A stretch of 64,000 bases of DNA from Gelatoporia subvermispora B (lineage: Eukaryota > Basidiomycota > Agaricomycetes > Polyporales > Gelatoporiaceae): positions 2,262,380-2,326,379 of the forward strand of contig KB445795.1 in assembly GCA_000320605.2 (NCBI GenBank), given 5' to 3'. Shown here piece after piece: positions 46,931-63,108 of this stretch. Every line of letters starts with the position of its first letter. Positions within the stretch are counted from its first letter, which is position 1. The position numbers and the translations under genes are program-made. The notes beneath the pieces are model-generated. The model saw only the letters and a list, made by a program, of their open reading frames with translations, had not been told where the DNA came from and ran no database searches.

Positions 46931-49900
46931 ATGCAGCCATCCAAATTCAAGCCAGCAGCAAGACCGGTTAACACGCCTGACCATGGTATGGCGGTGCTCC
47001 GCCTCTTCACGTGCCAGCCCTCATATCCTTTTCCGTCCAGCCAAGCAGCGCAGTGCAGCACTATCTTCCTTCTCTACATCAGGCTTTGTGAAGAGCAAAA
47101 CAGCTCCTCTCAAACCAGTTCAAGTCGTCGAAAAAGACAGCCCCGCACACATATCAATCTCGTCGACGGAGTCGCTGTCATTTACGTCACCAGAACTACC
47201 AATCAAGCGCACCTCTTCCGATTCTTCTGCTGACCTAGAGCCGGCGGCCTCGCCGAAGCGGCCTCGAGTTGAGAAGGCGTCCAACAAGGAGAACGTGTTC
47301 TCGGCAGACGTGAAGGGGAAGGGTAAAGCGAGGGAGCTTGATTCACTAGGTCCCTTGTTCAAGCCAACAGCCACCGACTTTAGGACACCCTCGAAGTCCT
47401 ATCGAACTCAGAATGCTGGAGAATGTGTCGCTGCAACATCCTCTGCAGCGGAACATCCACGAACAATGCCAGTAGACTGGTCGGATCTCCTTGCGGTAAG
47501 CTCTCGGAGACTTAGCAACGGTCGATGCGACTCACATTCATCACTCACATTCGTTAGCAATCTGACTCAGATCTATTGTCTGTTCTGAGCTGCAACCTAG
47601 ACCTCAGAAGCCAGGTCAGTGAATGGTTGAGCGAGTGCGTTGCGGGCAAAGCGTCGGGACACGATCCGGTGCTGCTGCGCCATATAGAGTAAGTTTCATT
47701 ACATGTGTTTACTTTCTGGTCTGAGTGTATACCATGCATTCGTAGCAAACTCCTGCAAGATAGAATCTCAGCAATCAATGCTGTGCGGGCTTCTCGCAAA
47801 CGACAAGAACAGCCAGCTTTGCCTGTGCCAAAATGGATCTTAGATTCCACCGCATCATCTCCCGCGCCCAATGGTATAGCCCCCTCGTCAATGCCAAATT
47901 TACAGCCCTACTCAAGCTCAGCATCTCCTGATGTCAGAGCACCTGCAACCAGCTCAGACACGTTCCTTTCGAGTCGTCCGGTAACCGAGTACAAACATCC
48001 CACTGCTCAAGGGAAGGATGTCCCTCCAACTGCTCTAGACAAGGATACATTTGGCACCGCATTGGACAGTGATGACCTCCTGTGGCAAAACCTTGAGGAG
48101 GCGTCTGTCATCGACCAGTTTCGACTACCATCACCTGAGGCTTCGTTGCCCACTCCGAGATCTCCGCCTCCCCCATCCGAATGTCTAGTCACTACAATAC
48201 AGACTCGGACCTCCACGATCGTTGATACCAAACTCACAGAGACGCCTTGGTACCCAGAAGTCCGAAAAAAACTATCTGACGTCTTCAAGGTTGAGTCCTT
48301 CCGAAGGAACCAGCTGGAAGCTATCAACGCTACCCTCGATGGACAGGACGTCTTCGTTCTCATGCCGACGGGTGGCGGCAAGAGTCTTTGCTTCCAGCTT
48401 CCAGCTATATGCGAGACTGGGCGAACCAAGGGTGTCACAGTCGTCATCGGTCCTCTTATCTCCCTCATGGATGACCAAGTGCAGGCCCTGAGAGAGAAAG
48501 GTATCGATGTTGAGGCGATACATAAGGATATGTCCTCCGAGAAATCGAGGGAGATACGGTATCGTCTGCGGCAGAGTCCGGATAAACCGAAGTTGCTGTA
48601 CGTCACACCCGAGAGGATACAGCTTGACGGCATGAACGAAACTCTCGGCGTATTATATCGGCAAAATCTGCTAGCTCGATTCGCGGTCGATGAAGTTCAC
48701 TGCATATCCGAGTGGGGTCGGGACTTTCGTGACGCTGTACGTCCCACACACCGTAGCTGCGAACGTGCTGACATTCTGCCCTGCAGTACAAAGCCCTAGA
48801 TGTTTTACGCAAGAATTTCCCTAAAGTGCCCATCATGGCGCTCACAGGCACGGCAACCAAGCGCGTCGTGAACGATATCATCACTCGCTTGAGGATTGAG
48901 GAGTGTGTGCAGCTCAGACAGTCCTTCAATAGGCCAAACCTCAACTACATGGTGGAATCAAAAGTAGGACGAGGACTTGCGAAGATCGTGGAGTTTATCA
49001 ACTCCAGGCATCCTGGTAAGACGGGTATCATATATTGTCGGTCTCGGGCAGATTGCGAACAAGTGGCTGGAGAGCTCTGCGACCAATATCACATTCCTGC
49101 CGAGTTCTTCCACGCCAGGTTGGAACGAGACACCAAGACGCAGATTCTGCAAGATTGGCAGAGCGGGGCCTGCAAGGTCGTGGTCGCTACGGTGAGTACA
49201 TTGTAGTAGTTGGTTTGATAGCCTCTAATTACAGAGAGGATTCAGACTGCTTTCGGCATGGGCATTGATAAGGCGGATGGTGAGTATTGCTCTTTGAGAC
49301 ACGATCTCTCACTGATCACTATGGACCAAGTGCGATTCGTCATCCATCAATGTCTGCCGAGGTCGCTAGAAGGGTAAGTGTCTGAATCTCTAACAACATT
49401 TGCGATGCTTTGTGATTGAAATCATGAATATAGATACTATCAAGAGACAGGGCGGGCGGGAAGAGATGGCAAGCCGGCAGATTGCGTGTTATGTAACTCA
49501 TTTGTCTTCCTGTTGAAGCATAGCCGCGGTTCTAACTGACCCCCGCATAGACTACAGCTACGGGGACGCGCAGTCTTTGTTCAGGCTAATCCGCAACGAG
49601 GAGACGACGAGCCCAGAAAGCAAAGAAGCTTCGGAGGATGGACTGCGTCGAGTCGTGCAGTTCTGTCAGAACACCACCGATTGTCGCCGAGAGCAAGTTC
49701 TGGCATACTTCGATGAGAAGTTCGATGCTCGTAACTGCAATCAGCGATGCGATAACTGCCGGAACGGAGGAGCTATATTGGTTCAAGATGTCACTGATGT
49801 CGCAAAGATGATCCTCTCGAGGATGCCCGACGACGAATACCGCATAACGAGAAATCAGCTTGTTGACATAGTCAGGGGCAGTCAAAAGAAGGATCTGAGG

Positions 49901-51017
49901 GAAAAGGGATTCGATCAACTCTCCCTCTTTGGCGCGTGCAAGGACAAAGGCGAGAATGTCGAGCGTATCGTAGACCTCATGCTTGCTGAGCAACACCTTG
50001 CGACCCGATCTGTACAATGTCATCAATCCTGGACGAAGGAATATCTGAAGGTGAGTCCTACACGTTGCTCCTTGATCGCTAATGTCATGCGCGTGGCATT
50101 TTGCATAGCTCGGACCCGGAGCTGCTGAGTTCCTACGAGGTGGCAAACAGCTTCTGCTGAAGTACCGGGATGCGGAAGTGCAGAAGAAGGCTCCGAGAGG
50201 GCGTAAACGCGCCGCACCGTCGGGAGCAGCCTCTTTGGACACATCCGCGTCAACCTCCAGAGCGCCGTCCCGTGCGACAAAGCGGAAAGGACCCAGTCCC
50301 TTCATTGACGACGACCCCATAGAATTGTTCGTCGATGACACCCCCGATCAAATCGAGATCGACGACGATATTATCGAGATGCCAAGCCCCCGCAAGCCTG
50401 CTACGCGTTCGACACGGCCAAAGCACTCTGCGTCAACCTCGACATTGATCTGCGCGGATATTGAGATACTTGAAGGAGAACCTGATGTTACTAAGTACAG
50501 GCAGCTGCAGCGATTGTGTCGAGAGGTAATGCCCCCTAATCAGACTTGAAAGGAGCACGAAGGCTAATCAATCACAGATCGCTGCGGAGCAGCGTGTCAC
50601 TCCTGACGACATCTTGCCCGATGGTGCATTACAATCTATGAGTCTCAAGGTACCACAAGGTAAGCTCTTCGATCTTCACTAGGGTTTTCGCAGGCTAACT
50701 GTATTCCCAGACCTGAGGACCCTCAAGCAGGACTTGATTGACCTCGGACTTGAGATGACCCCTGCTGTGGAAGCGGTGCTACCACGCTTCTTCAAACTAT
50801 GTATCAAGCAGCTCATGAGCGATCCTCAAGCCGCCGGCAGGTAAGCCGGCTCCGTGACGTGCGGTTCCCCGATCTCACCACTGAGGAACTGGAAAGCACG
50901 AGCAAGAAGCCACCGTCCATGGCCGACTTGCATAGTCGTTATGGGTATAACGACCAGACTGCCAGCGCCCCATATGGCAGAGCCAAGCCACTAAGCAGAA
51001 GCCGCACCAAAGCATAA
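46931..51017 (+). CDS. RecQ-family DNA helicase (Sgs1/BLM type)
   Basis: ATP-dependent 3'-5' DNA helicase acting in recombination and replication repair. Exon 1 is 46931-46985 (MQPSKFKPAARPVNTPDH); about eleven further exons follow to 51017. The N-terminal ~400 residues are disordered with a basic stretch (SPKRPRVEK). Helicase motifs: FRRNQLEAINATLDG (motif 0), LMPTGGGKSLCFQLP (Walker A), VIGPLISLMDDQV, DEVHCISEWGRDF (motif II), MALTGTATKRV, GIIYCRSRADCEQVA, TTAFGMGIDKADVRFVIH, and YYQETGRAGRDGKPADC. A zinc subdomain (NCNQRCDNC), an RQC winged helix and a helical HRDC-like tail (LCREVIAAEQRVTPDDIL, GALQSM) come after. The last intron 50841-50896 leads to a basic end (PYGRAKPLSRSRTKA). Motif II is DEVH where DEAH is usual. 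Confidence 0.92.
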
Positions 51018-51191
51018 TATCTAGGAAACCATATGCCCCCAGGATACAATTATCGTTAAGATACCACCGTTTGTGATGCTTTAGAAGTGTATCGTGTCTA
51101 TAGTCCGGAATTTCGCATGCTAATGTTACAGAATTGCTGATGAATGGAGAGATAACGAAAGATATGCTCAGGGTATATCACATCAAAGCAC

Positions 51192-54100
51192 CTACTCAAG
51201 ATGAGCAACCCGAACAAAAGGACAGATTCGTGAACTCACTGAGTACTGGCGGATCATCTCCGGTCGTAAGGGCTGGCTTTCGTCCCATTTGAAGGTACTG
51301 TACCAGCCATGGTCCCCGTCATCATTTACGGTCATCCGAGACCAGCGTGAATCATGAGTCAACCAAGTAGATGTCCCAAACAAACGGCCGGTTGTCTCGA
51401 GAAGCTCCTCCAGGGTATCAACCATATTTTTCATGACTTCCTGCTCAGCAAACGCGTAAACCAATGACAAGCCCATGGCATGCGCGTCTTCCTCGCGGGC
51501 TTGCCGTATACAGTCTTGCACATGGGTTTCCAGGTTGCCGAACGCGTGTCTCGCAGATGGAATAAATTGCGGTAAAGGCTCGCGTGCTCGGAAAGCATTC
51601 TGACAGGCGAAGAGCACGATGCATACGCAGGACATCTGGCGGACATAAGTCAAGTGGGTATCAGAACCGGAGAAAAGTCTTACAAATTCACGGCGCTCAT
51701 TGAAGACGTTCGCAACCGTCTCTTTTCGTGGTATATTTTCGCGAATTTTGCGTAATCCAGTCATGAGATCCAGCAGCTTTTGTAATGTGTTCACTACCCT
51801 GCGATAGTGAGCGAGGGGTTTCTACGCGAATTACGTAAGTCGAGTCCTTCTCGTGCAATGTCATACGCACTGGTAAGAGGCTGAGTTCGTCGTGCATTGT
51901 CTCTATCAGAGCAGAGAGACGATATAGCGCGTTGCGTATCTGTAATTCTAGTTTGAGGGTTTTTCGCTTGTCATTATCTCTTAAAGAGCGTCCGTGAGAA
52001 TGAAACATGTCGCTATTATACCCGTCAGATGACATAGAAGACACATGTCGAACACACTTACTGGCTGAGGGTTAGGTATAAACAACTAAGTAATCCAAGA
52101 GTACGACTGGTATCGCGGAGAAAAAGAACCTATATTCATGGCGGTGAACCCCCCAAATGATCAATCGCAGGTAGTGATTGACACTCACTCGACAATGGCG
52201 GGGAAAGATCAGGCTGTTCATAAGAAGAGCAGCTAGGATGCCTGCACCAATCATCAGGGCACGGAGGATCGCCAATGCTGGGCAAGTGCGTCAGCAGGAC
52301 AATGACGTGTATTGTATCGAGTGGACGTACTCAGTACAGAGTCCGTGGTATCGGGAGATATATATTTTGCAAAGGCGATTGGTGGTAGAGCGACAGATCT
52401 GCCGAGAAGGTCACCCTAACGATCCCTGGATTCTCAAATATGAACTCACGCAGGTACTGCAAGCGGAGCGACCGAGGTCCTGGTGATGATCCACGTGATG
52501 GGCACATCTGCGGCCTGATACCATTCAGCCTTACGAAAACGTCGAAGTAGCATAACAAGAGACGGACCGTAACAAGCGCCACAAGACCATATGCGTTCGT
52601 CTTCGCAATGACCCATGTCTATCAGAATGCTGCGTGAATATCACGCCTGACAGTGATGACCCCACACAATACTTACAAGATATGCATACGCTGCACCAAG
52701 GATTGTCCCGATCTGTACAACGCTGTTCAGATTTCTGCTGGGCTGACGAACGGCAACACATACCAAACGAAGGTATCCCGTCCTCCATGTTGCTCCGGTA
52801 TTTGTCTCCAGAACCCATAAGTAGCTGATAGTCATCCATTGTCCGTGGTACTGCGTGAACCACTGCCGCCCTGACGTACGAATTAGTGCCATTGGGAATA
52901 GTGCCGTTGGAAGTATAATTTGAGATCGACCAACCTGAGGAATTAGCCGGCATGAAAGCCGGGAATGTGAGAAGCGCAACCCCGAGGACATTCTTCGCTG
53001 CATGTCGCAGATGCCCAGAATGCTGCATCGCCCTCCAGACTTCTGATAATCTCAGGCGTAATCGAAGGACACGTGGATGAGACCACAGAGCGCACATCAG
53101 CGCCGTGAACCATTGCCAGGAGCACGACGCCTTCAAATCGAACTTTGGTCTTTTTGTGAACGTCCAGTATGTCAGTCCACTGGGGAGGAGCCTGGCTTCC
53201 GCGTTGTACGCTTGCTCGGCGAGACCTTGGCGCGTCTCCGCCACGCTCAGGCCAACCTCTAGGTCGGCCATGCTTGGTTCGGTGTTGTTCGTCAAACCCG
53301 TGGCTTGCATCTGAGCGCTGCGATCGTCAAAGATGAAGGGACCGGGTGGAACACCGAGCCAGGACAAGGACAGTCGGGGTAACCATAGTCGAGGCCTTGA
53401 TTCCTCGTGGAGCGCAGCGAGTCTTTGGGCGATTTGCAATGCCGAGCGCATTTCCTGTGACATCTATCGGGGTATCAGAATAAGGGTTCAGTGCCAATAT
53501 GGAATCTTCTTGCCTGCAGGAGAGCTATCATAGCAAGACTACGATCGAGAATCTCCTCGGGCAGATGTTCCTCTGAACTCGTCCTGCGCCACTCAATTTC
53601 CATCTCGTCGAAAATCTTTGCCAGCTGTTCTCGAGCCTCATCTCGTGCGGCAAGTAACCCTTCTACTGCACTCGCTACGCATAACTTCTCGGAGTCTGTG
53701 TACCCAGCTGTACGAGCGCCACCAGAGTACGGGCCCTGATAGAATGTCACCTGAACGAGGCGTTCGACGGCCTTCATCGAAACGATGATAGCATTACCAA
53801 GGCTCAACGCAGGTGCTTCCGTTGCTGTAAGGAACTTCACCGTCGTAGCGCTGTGTGGGTTCCTGCGTATAGTGGAAAAGCGGGAGGATGGGCGGCTGCG
53901 GACTGACTTGACTGGAGACATGCCCCAGGCCAATTCACGACGAAGATGTTCGAGGATCCCGATGAAGGGACGTATCGACTTCACTGCAAGGTTTGTCAGG
54001 ATGACAGTATAGAAAGTGTAATCAACACGACGGACTCACAACTCAACCTCCCTACTCTGATCTCGAAAGCGGCTTGAGAGTACGTCTCGTTCAAGCTGAT

Positions 54101-55070
54101 CGACCGACGCAGGAGCTGGTCGCAGAGTCTCTGATATGCACTGACATCTAGTGTGGTAGCCTTCCCAGCGCACATGTGATCCAAACTCATAGATAAGCAC
54201 TCGCGGAGAGCGGCAAACGTCGCGATCATCTCCGTCTCGAAGCTGCTCGACGACCAGCGGAGGATAGACATGACGAAGAGCAACGATATGAGACACGTTA
54301 CAGCTGCGGATATAGTAATCCAGAGAAAATTGCCCGAGTCGGGTAGTACTGCCTGGGGACTCGTCAAGCTTGATATGACTCGGCACTATGGTATGACTCA
54401 CAGAAGGCACACCGATGTCATTCGTTAAAATCCATATAGACACAAAGCAAGAGATACGTGTGGATAGTTGCAGACGAGCCAGACGGCTCTTGGTGAGACC
54501 GGCTGGATGGTGCATCAATATACTGGGTATGGCCGAACGGTCAAATCAGGAACACGCACCAAAGAAAGTGATCAACAAGAGAAACACAGCGCAGATTGCT
54601 CGAGATGAAGCAGAATCGGGAGGACACAAGGCAGCCAAATACTTTGCCAACGTGGAAACGCCGATACCGAGTAGAGCACCCATGATATTGAGCACTGTAA
54701 GCTCCAGTTGCTGTGCCAGATTCTCCTGCACGGAGAACACGAGTTCCTTTAATGCCAGGACAAGATAGGCATTTCGTCCTCCTAGATGAGAGAACGGCCG
54801 GATCGAAATAATGATGCAGCATAGAAATGTGGACAGAAGCCGTGCGAGAGGTCGTCTTCGGAAGAATAGACGAACGAATGCCCAGATGTGTCCGAGGATC
54901 ATGAGTAATAGCGCCTTGGCGCCATGGAGGGTCATATTCGTCGATGCCCAAGCCCTGAGCGCGAACGCGACTCGCCTTGCATAAGAGTTGTTGTGAGAAG
55001 TCTGTGGGGTCTCGAGACGCTGCACTCCTAAACTGTAAGGAGCAAAGTCTAAAGTCTCGACGGCCCTCAT
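51192..55070 (-). CDS. ArAE/FUSC-type membrane transporter (Bre4-like)
   Basis: Multi-pass membrane protein related to aromatic acid exporters and yeast/fission yeast Bre4-like proteins; the substrate is unknown. It starts MRAVETLDFAPYSLGVQRLE at 55070. The N-terminal six-helix set includes LLSTFLCCIIISIRPFSHL, AYLVLALKELVFSVQ, LTVLNIMGALLGIGVSTLA and AICAVFLLLITFFGAC, with ISAAVTCLISLLFVMSIL further on. A long cytosolic part follows (IRPFIGILEHLRRELAWGMS, SAVEGLLAARDEAREQLAK), then a second membrane block (VLGVALLTFPAFMPANSSG, LVALVTVRLLLCYFDVFV, LRALMIGAGILAALLMNSLI). The C-terminal helical domain covers about 51200-52040 (KLDLMTGLRK-like, FACQNAFRAREPLPQFIP). Many introns are needed and several in 53.9-54.6 kb were not fixed by eye, so internal joins are approximate. 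It follows DDX41 on the same strand, 185 bp downstream. Confidence 0.8.
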
Positions 55071-55254
55071 GCGATTGTTATCGGCGCTAATCGGAGATCA
55101 CATGCGCGATTCAGCGATGACGTAATTGTTTGTCAACGGCTTCCGATCCAAACAACCATCGGTGGCTGTGCTGCGAAAATGCTCTGCCTCTGCGCAAGGT
55201 CCGCCTTAGATATGCAATGGTGCAGCACGTACAATGAATACAATATGAATACAC

Positions 55255-57593
<2,339 letters not shown>

Positions 57594-57933
57594 TTTGCCT
57601 GATGGTATGAAGGTGGTATTGTCAGGGAAGAAGGGAGTCGGACGCGATGGCGAATGGATCAGAGACGAGTCGGCTCAGTCGAATGCGCGCGCGGCTGCTG
57701 AGCAAGATCGCAGATCGCAGCGGCGGCAAGACTCGGGCCGGGGCCGGCCCAGCACAGGCCCATCTGCAGCATGCGAGTCCAAGTCTCTCTGTGTTCGTCA
57801 TGCCTAGAGGAAAATATGATCACCAGTCTCTGATATACTCCGATAATCGCGCCTCGTCTTCTTCTTGACTACATACTAGAGAGCAATCTTACTGTCGACT
57901 GGCAGACGAGTCAACTCAAACAGCCCAGTCGTC
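57594..57933. promoter_or_regulatory. Divergent promoter DDX41 / GAL7
   Basis: 340 bp between opposed start codons of a spliceosomal helicase and a galactose-pathway enzyme. GC-rich near DDX41. No clear Gal4-type CGG-N11-CCG site was found by eye. Confidence 0.35.
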
Positions 57934-59292
<1,359 letters not shown>

Positions 59293-59878
59293 AGTCTCTC
59301 ATTAGTGACAACGAAATGTATTGGATATTGACAGGGCGCTCCTCATTCTGGCCCTCATGTATGTTACGATAGAAATGTTCAAACATCATTGTTGTGGAGA
59401 CGGAAGTCCGCATTGAAAGCTTGACGGCTTGAGCGACGCGACTGGTCACTGGAGTCAAATTCAATTTGAAGGCGAGGATCTGCTCGTGACCAAGCGGCGT
59501 CATCGTGTAGCGCTCGCGACCAGATAAGGCAAGTCGGTGGCACCACACGAGTTGTAGAGCGAGAGCGTCGAACGTGGAGTAACAGGGATAAAGACTGATT
59601 CTCGTGTCCTAGCTAAGGTACACGAATTAGAGCATCGACCTATGTACTCAGCCTCAGCCACTCGGAGCTATCCGACAATGGAACTGTATAGTAGCAAACG
59701 AAAGGGGAACGGCGGCTTAAGTAAATAAGACGAGAAGAGTATGAAAGCAATAGAACGGAATAAAGTAAAGCAGTAAAACATACGCAGAGAGAGAGAGAGA
59801 CCTTCTATAAATGGAAGGAGAGCGCTACCGCCCAGAGCGGCCCGTTACATACGCCCTCCGAGTATCGCTTCGCGATAC
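59293..59878. other. Intergenic with AG microsatellite
   Basis: About 590 bp, no supported gene. An (AG)n run lies at 59786-59800, followed shortly by the 3' end of the minus-strand hypothetical gene. Confidence 0.55.
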
Positions 59879-60241
59879 TCAATCCACGCGCATATTAGTG
59901 TCCTTCGCCCCGGAAGCGTCGCCACCGTCCCCCTTCGGGGAGGACGGGCCAGCTGAAGGAGTATCCTTGCGAGATTTCTTCGTCTCCCTGGGTGGCTGCT
60001 CGCGCTTCTTGCCCTTTCCCGGCATCGGGGTGTCTCCGCCCTCAGAGGGGGAAGAGTAATCGATGATACCGTCCGCGCGCACGGTGCGTTGCTCGACGCG
60101 AGTGTCAGGAGGAGGGGTGGGCGAGAAGTGATGAGTAGCCCGAGATAAAGTAGTAGACGCCCTGCGAGGTTGTGACGGGCCCGCGATCGGTGCCGAATTG
60201 GAGCGGCGGTCTCGAACCTGACTCCCAGTCAATATCGACAT
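59879..60241 (-). CDS. Small disordered hypothetical protein
   Basis: 120 codons, ATG at 60241 (MSILTGSQVRDRRSNSAPIA). Ser/Pro/Gly/Lys-rich with a basic stretch (PGKGKKREQPPRETKKSRK) and no predicted fold. No intron needed. No family is recognised with certainty; short proteins of this composition are frequent in mushroom genomes. The AT-rich inverted repeats at 60243-60346 lie directly upstream, where its promoter would be. Confidence 0.45.
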   Translation of the reverse strand: MSILTGSQVRDRRSNSAPIAGPSQPRRASTTLSRATHHFSPTPPPDTRVEQRTVRADGIIDYSSPSEGGDTPMPGKGKKREQPPRETKKSRKDTPSAGPSSPKGDGGDASGAKDTNMRVD

Positions 60242-60490
60242 CAGGTAGATCGAGTTAGATATAGTTAAATCTACCTATTTGACGTTGTCAGATTTAACTC
60301 GCCCCCACGGTACTATTTCAGATCTAACTAGATACATATCTAGTTAAATAGAGTAGATATCGAGTTACATCGAGTAAATCTAGTAGGATCTATCTCGCAC
60401 CTAGTTAATTATAATTGCTTGCTGCTCTGTGCACGGTCCCGTTCTCGCGCTTGTTCTGCTCGAATTAACTCGAATTGCCTCGACCTAACT
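60242..60490. repeat. AT-rich inverted repeats and TAACTCGA-word cluster
   Basis: Two perfect short inverted repeats: AGGTAGAT (60243-60250) / ATCTACCT (60269-60276), and TAACTAGAT (60325-60333) / ATCTAGTTA (60338-60346). Words of the type TCGAGTTA/TAACTCGA occur several times between 60250 and 60490 in both orientations. Composition is sharply more AT-rich than the surroundings. It could be an operator cluster or the remnant of a mobile element. Confidence 0.5.
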
Positions 60491-60504
60491 CGTACAACAC
60501 GTGA

Positions 60505-60640
60505 TACCCCGCCAGCGCTCCGCCAGCGCTCCGCCCCCGCCCCCGCCCCCGCTCCCGCTCCCCGCCCCCGCCCCAAATCGCGCCCTACCGTGCGCTCTGG
60601 TCCCCTGCACCCTACCGCCTACCACCCCGCGCTCTCTTGT
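60505..60640. repeat. C-rich low-complexity tract
   Basis: A run of CCGCCCCCG-like units at about 60528-60575 (five or more blocks of C5 or longer) inside a wider pyrimidine-rich stretch. The minus strand carries the matching G-runs and could form a G-quadruplex. Pyrimidine-rich strands of this kind often precede transcription starts in fungi. Confidence 0.5.
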
Positions 60641-60988
60641 CCCTCCTCCGTCCTCGCTTCTCATCCCGTGTTCCCTACTCCAATCGTTCTTCACTTAGTC
60701 GACTCACCCATTACTGGTACTCCCACCTCCTGCCGCCTTCGTCCCACTGCCCTTCTTGCTCACTTTCGCTTGCACGCTTGCTTCTGCCCATTTCTGTAGT
60801 CACATAATCGTTAGACCAATATATTTTCATGAAATGGAAACCTCACCTGTTGGCCCTCGTCTCCCAGCCCGGCCCACTGGCGCTCGAACTCCTCTGCAGT
60901 CACCCGTGTCCCTGCTTTCCCCAGGTCTACCAGGAATAGATTCCTACAAGTAGCGTTCAGTTATCGCCCGACAACCTGCAACCATGAC
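60641..60988. other. Pyrimidine-rich intergenic sequence
   Basis: About 350 bp. A 39-codon plus-strand frame begins at 60834 (METSPVGPRLPARPTG...) and stops at 60953; it is Pro-rich and not supported by anything else. Otherwise nothing seen. Confidence 0.4.
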
Positions 60989-62942
60989 CTACTTTGCGGA
61001 CAGCGAGCCATTGGGACGCTTGTATTTCAATTTCTCGATTGCGGGTGGCCCACCATTCGAAGCTGATACGTCTTCCGTTGCGTCCACACCGGCATCCTGC
61101 GCATGATTTACACCTAATACAGTCCACAGGCCCGTCAGATATCTGCCATGCCAATTCGCAAACACTCACCTGATTCACGCCCCTTGGCAGAGCGGCCCCT
61201 CCGTACAATGTCGTTCTCGACGCGCACTTTCTGACGCTGCGCACGCAGAACGTCTGCATCTGCGGCGTCACATAATAAACCTAATGGATTAACGATCTGC
61301 CACGAGTAAGTTCCATTTCCGCGAGCTATTTCGAATCAATTACTGACCTCGTTTGTAGCCAGTGCCACCGCGCTATCCTGCAAGGGCCCTGTCGTGTCTT
61401 GCATGGACACACCCCTGTCCACATCGTCTTCTTGGTCTTGATCGGATTTGTCCTGCTCGACTTGCCCGGCTGCTTCTCGCTGTACAACATCGTCCATCCC
61501 ACTGGCTTCCACCTCCTCTCTGTCATCGACTCGGCCTCCTTCATTGACTATGTTAGCGAAGACCGGCACTTCTATCTCATCTATCTCAGGCGGCGCCTGG
61601 CCCGGTGCCGTTTTCTCTTGTCTGGCACTGCTCGTTGAGTCTGCACAATCTACGTCTACCGGTCAGCTCAACGCGCCGCGCGTCGATGTCGGCTCACCTG
61701 GTCTGGCAGTAGGCTCCTGCACTGCATGTGGCCTTCTGCCGCCCTGCTCGCTTGCATCTCCGACGTCGCCCTGTCTGTCCGTGCGCCGCTTCTTTGATGC
61801 TGCCCTGTCCTGCACGCTCTTCCCGCGACGCTTCTGAGACGATTCTCCGACGATTCTATTCTCGACGTCTGACTCGTTATCTGATAGGCCTGACTTGTTC
61901 TTCGCATCCCAGGTGTCAGCTTTCTTGACGAAATTGGGATATGTCTGCTTAGCTATTTCCTCTGCTTTCCAGTGGTGAGCGCACAACTTCAATTCTGGGA
62001 AATGAGACTCCATGGTGTCCACATAATAGGCTAAATCTGTCGCCTTAATCATAGACCATGTCCGGACCACCTTGCCTTCTTGGTACCATTGCTGCCATAT
62101 GCTACGCGCTTGTCGGCGTATCGCCACTGTGTACTGGCCATCCACAGGTATGCCCTCTTTCGATTCGACGAATCGCATCGTCACGTTGATGCCTTGCGCG
62201 GACCGAGATTTCCCCCGTCGTCTGGATCCGCCAGTGTCCAGCAGGACATCCTCGAATTTGTCGCGTTGTCTCCACTCTGCGACATGCCAATATTGCACAC
62301 CGGGATAGTCGTCTTGCTCAAGGGTCGCCTCGACACGCGAGTTTGGCGATGCGTTGCCGCTATTGACCCTCTCTTGCAGCTTCTCATACAAGGATCTGCA
62401 AGCAAGTACGTAAATTTCACGCGCATATAGTCCATGACATACCTGAATGTATCACGTTCTCTTTCCAGGACTGCACAATTGGACTCCGCTGTCTTCACGC
62501 GCATTACCAAGCCCATATATGCGCCATTTTCTGCTCGCAGGAGCATCTCTCCGGTTGCCGCTCGCAGAATCTATCCAAAATTCAGCACCTGCCATCCTGG
62601 TAAACGTATTCATACCTCGGAGTCTCCGCCAGCCGCACATGAGCTTTGCGGCCGAGAGCCCGTTGTAGTATAGTGCGACCCCCTGCGAAGTACTGTAGAC
62701 CCAGGCATCACAGAAGGAATTGTTTGGGTATATTCAAAAGGAGACTGCAAATCAAAGCCATTTGCTGCAACCCGCGTGCGAGGAATAGGGGCTTGTAGGC
62801 TTTCTAAATGAGACTGAGACTGGACCACAGAATGAAATGGGAAACTGTGTGCATTTTCTTGGGAATGTTCATTCGAAGAGGACGACGATGGCAAACTAAA
62901 AGAAATCAGAGACGGATCAGACGCAGACGCAGGGCAATTCAT
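60989..62942 (-). CDS. Uncharacterised basidiomycete protein with coiled coil
   Basis: Multi-exon gene from the ATG at 62942 (MNCPASASDPSLISFSLPSS) to a TAG at 60989-60991. After a Ser-rich leader, an intron joins SCAAGGDSE to ILRAATGEMLLRAENGAYMG. A coiled coil follows (MRVKTAESNCAVLERERDTF, RSLYEKLQERVNSGN). The conserved core is DDYPGVQYWHVAEWRQRDKF, ARSIWQQWYQEGKVVRTWSM, YVDTMESHFPELKLCAHHWK and EEIAKQTYPNFVKK. This YWH...FPELxLCxxHWK...TYP pattern is one I recall as a large function-unknown family in Agaricomycetes. The tail is disordered (KKRRTDRQGD, then an acidic exon) and ends KLKYKRPNGSLSAK. The donor at the GTAATT after GAGGTCA was chosen to keep the last two exons in frame. Divergent from the 63.1-kb gene with 166 bp between. 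Confidence 0.72.
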
Positions 62943-63108
62943 GTCGAGATGGTGGTCAAACGCTAAGTCGGACACTTTCCTAATGCGGGCACAGACTTGC
63001 TTCTCAAGGTGACAACTTCCTAATCGGGATGCTCCTCGTCGCGGCTCACCAGACTGCTCCCATCCTCTAGAGCTATTGACTGCACCTGGCGAGGCTGTTC
63101 ATCTTGAC
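62943..63108. promoter_or_regulatory. Short divergent promoter of two unknown genes
   Basis: 166 bp between opposed start codons of the 61-63 kb and 63.1-63.8 kb genes. No specific site was identified. The short distance suggests co-expression. Confidence 0.4.

Noticed and set aside
60419..60799. 126-codon Pro-rich plus-strand frame
   Set aside because: A product of the C-rich tract; low-complexity translation with no ATG context or conservation cue.
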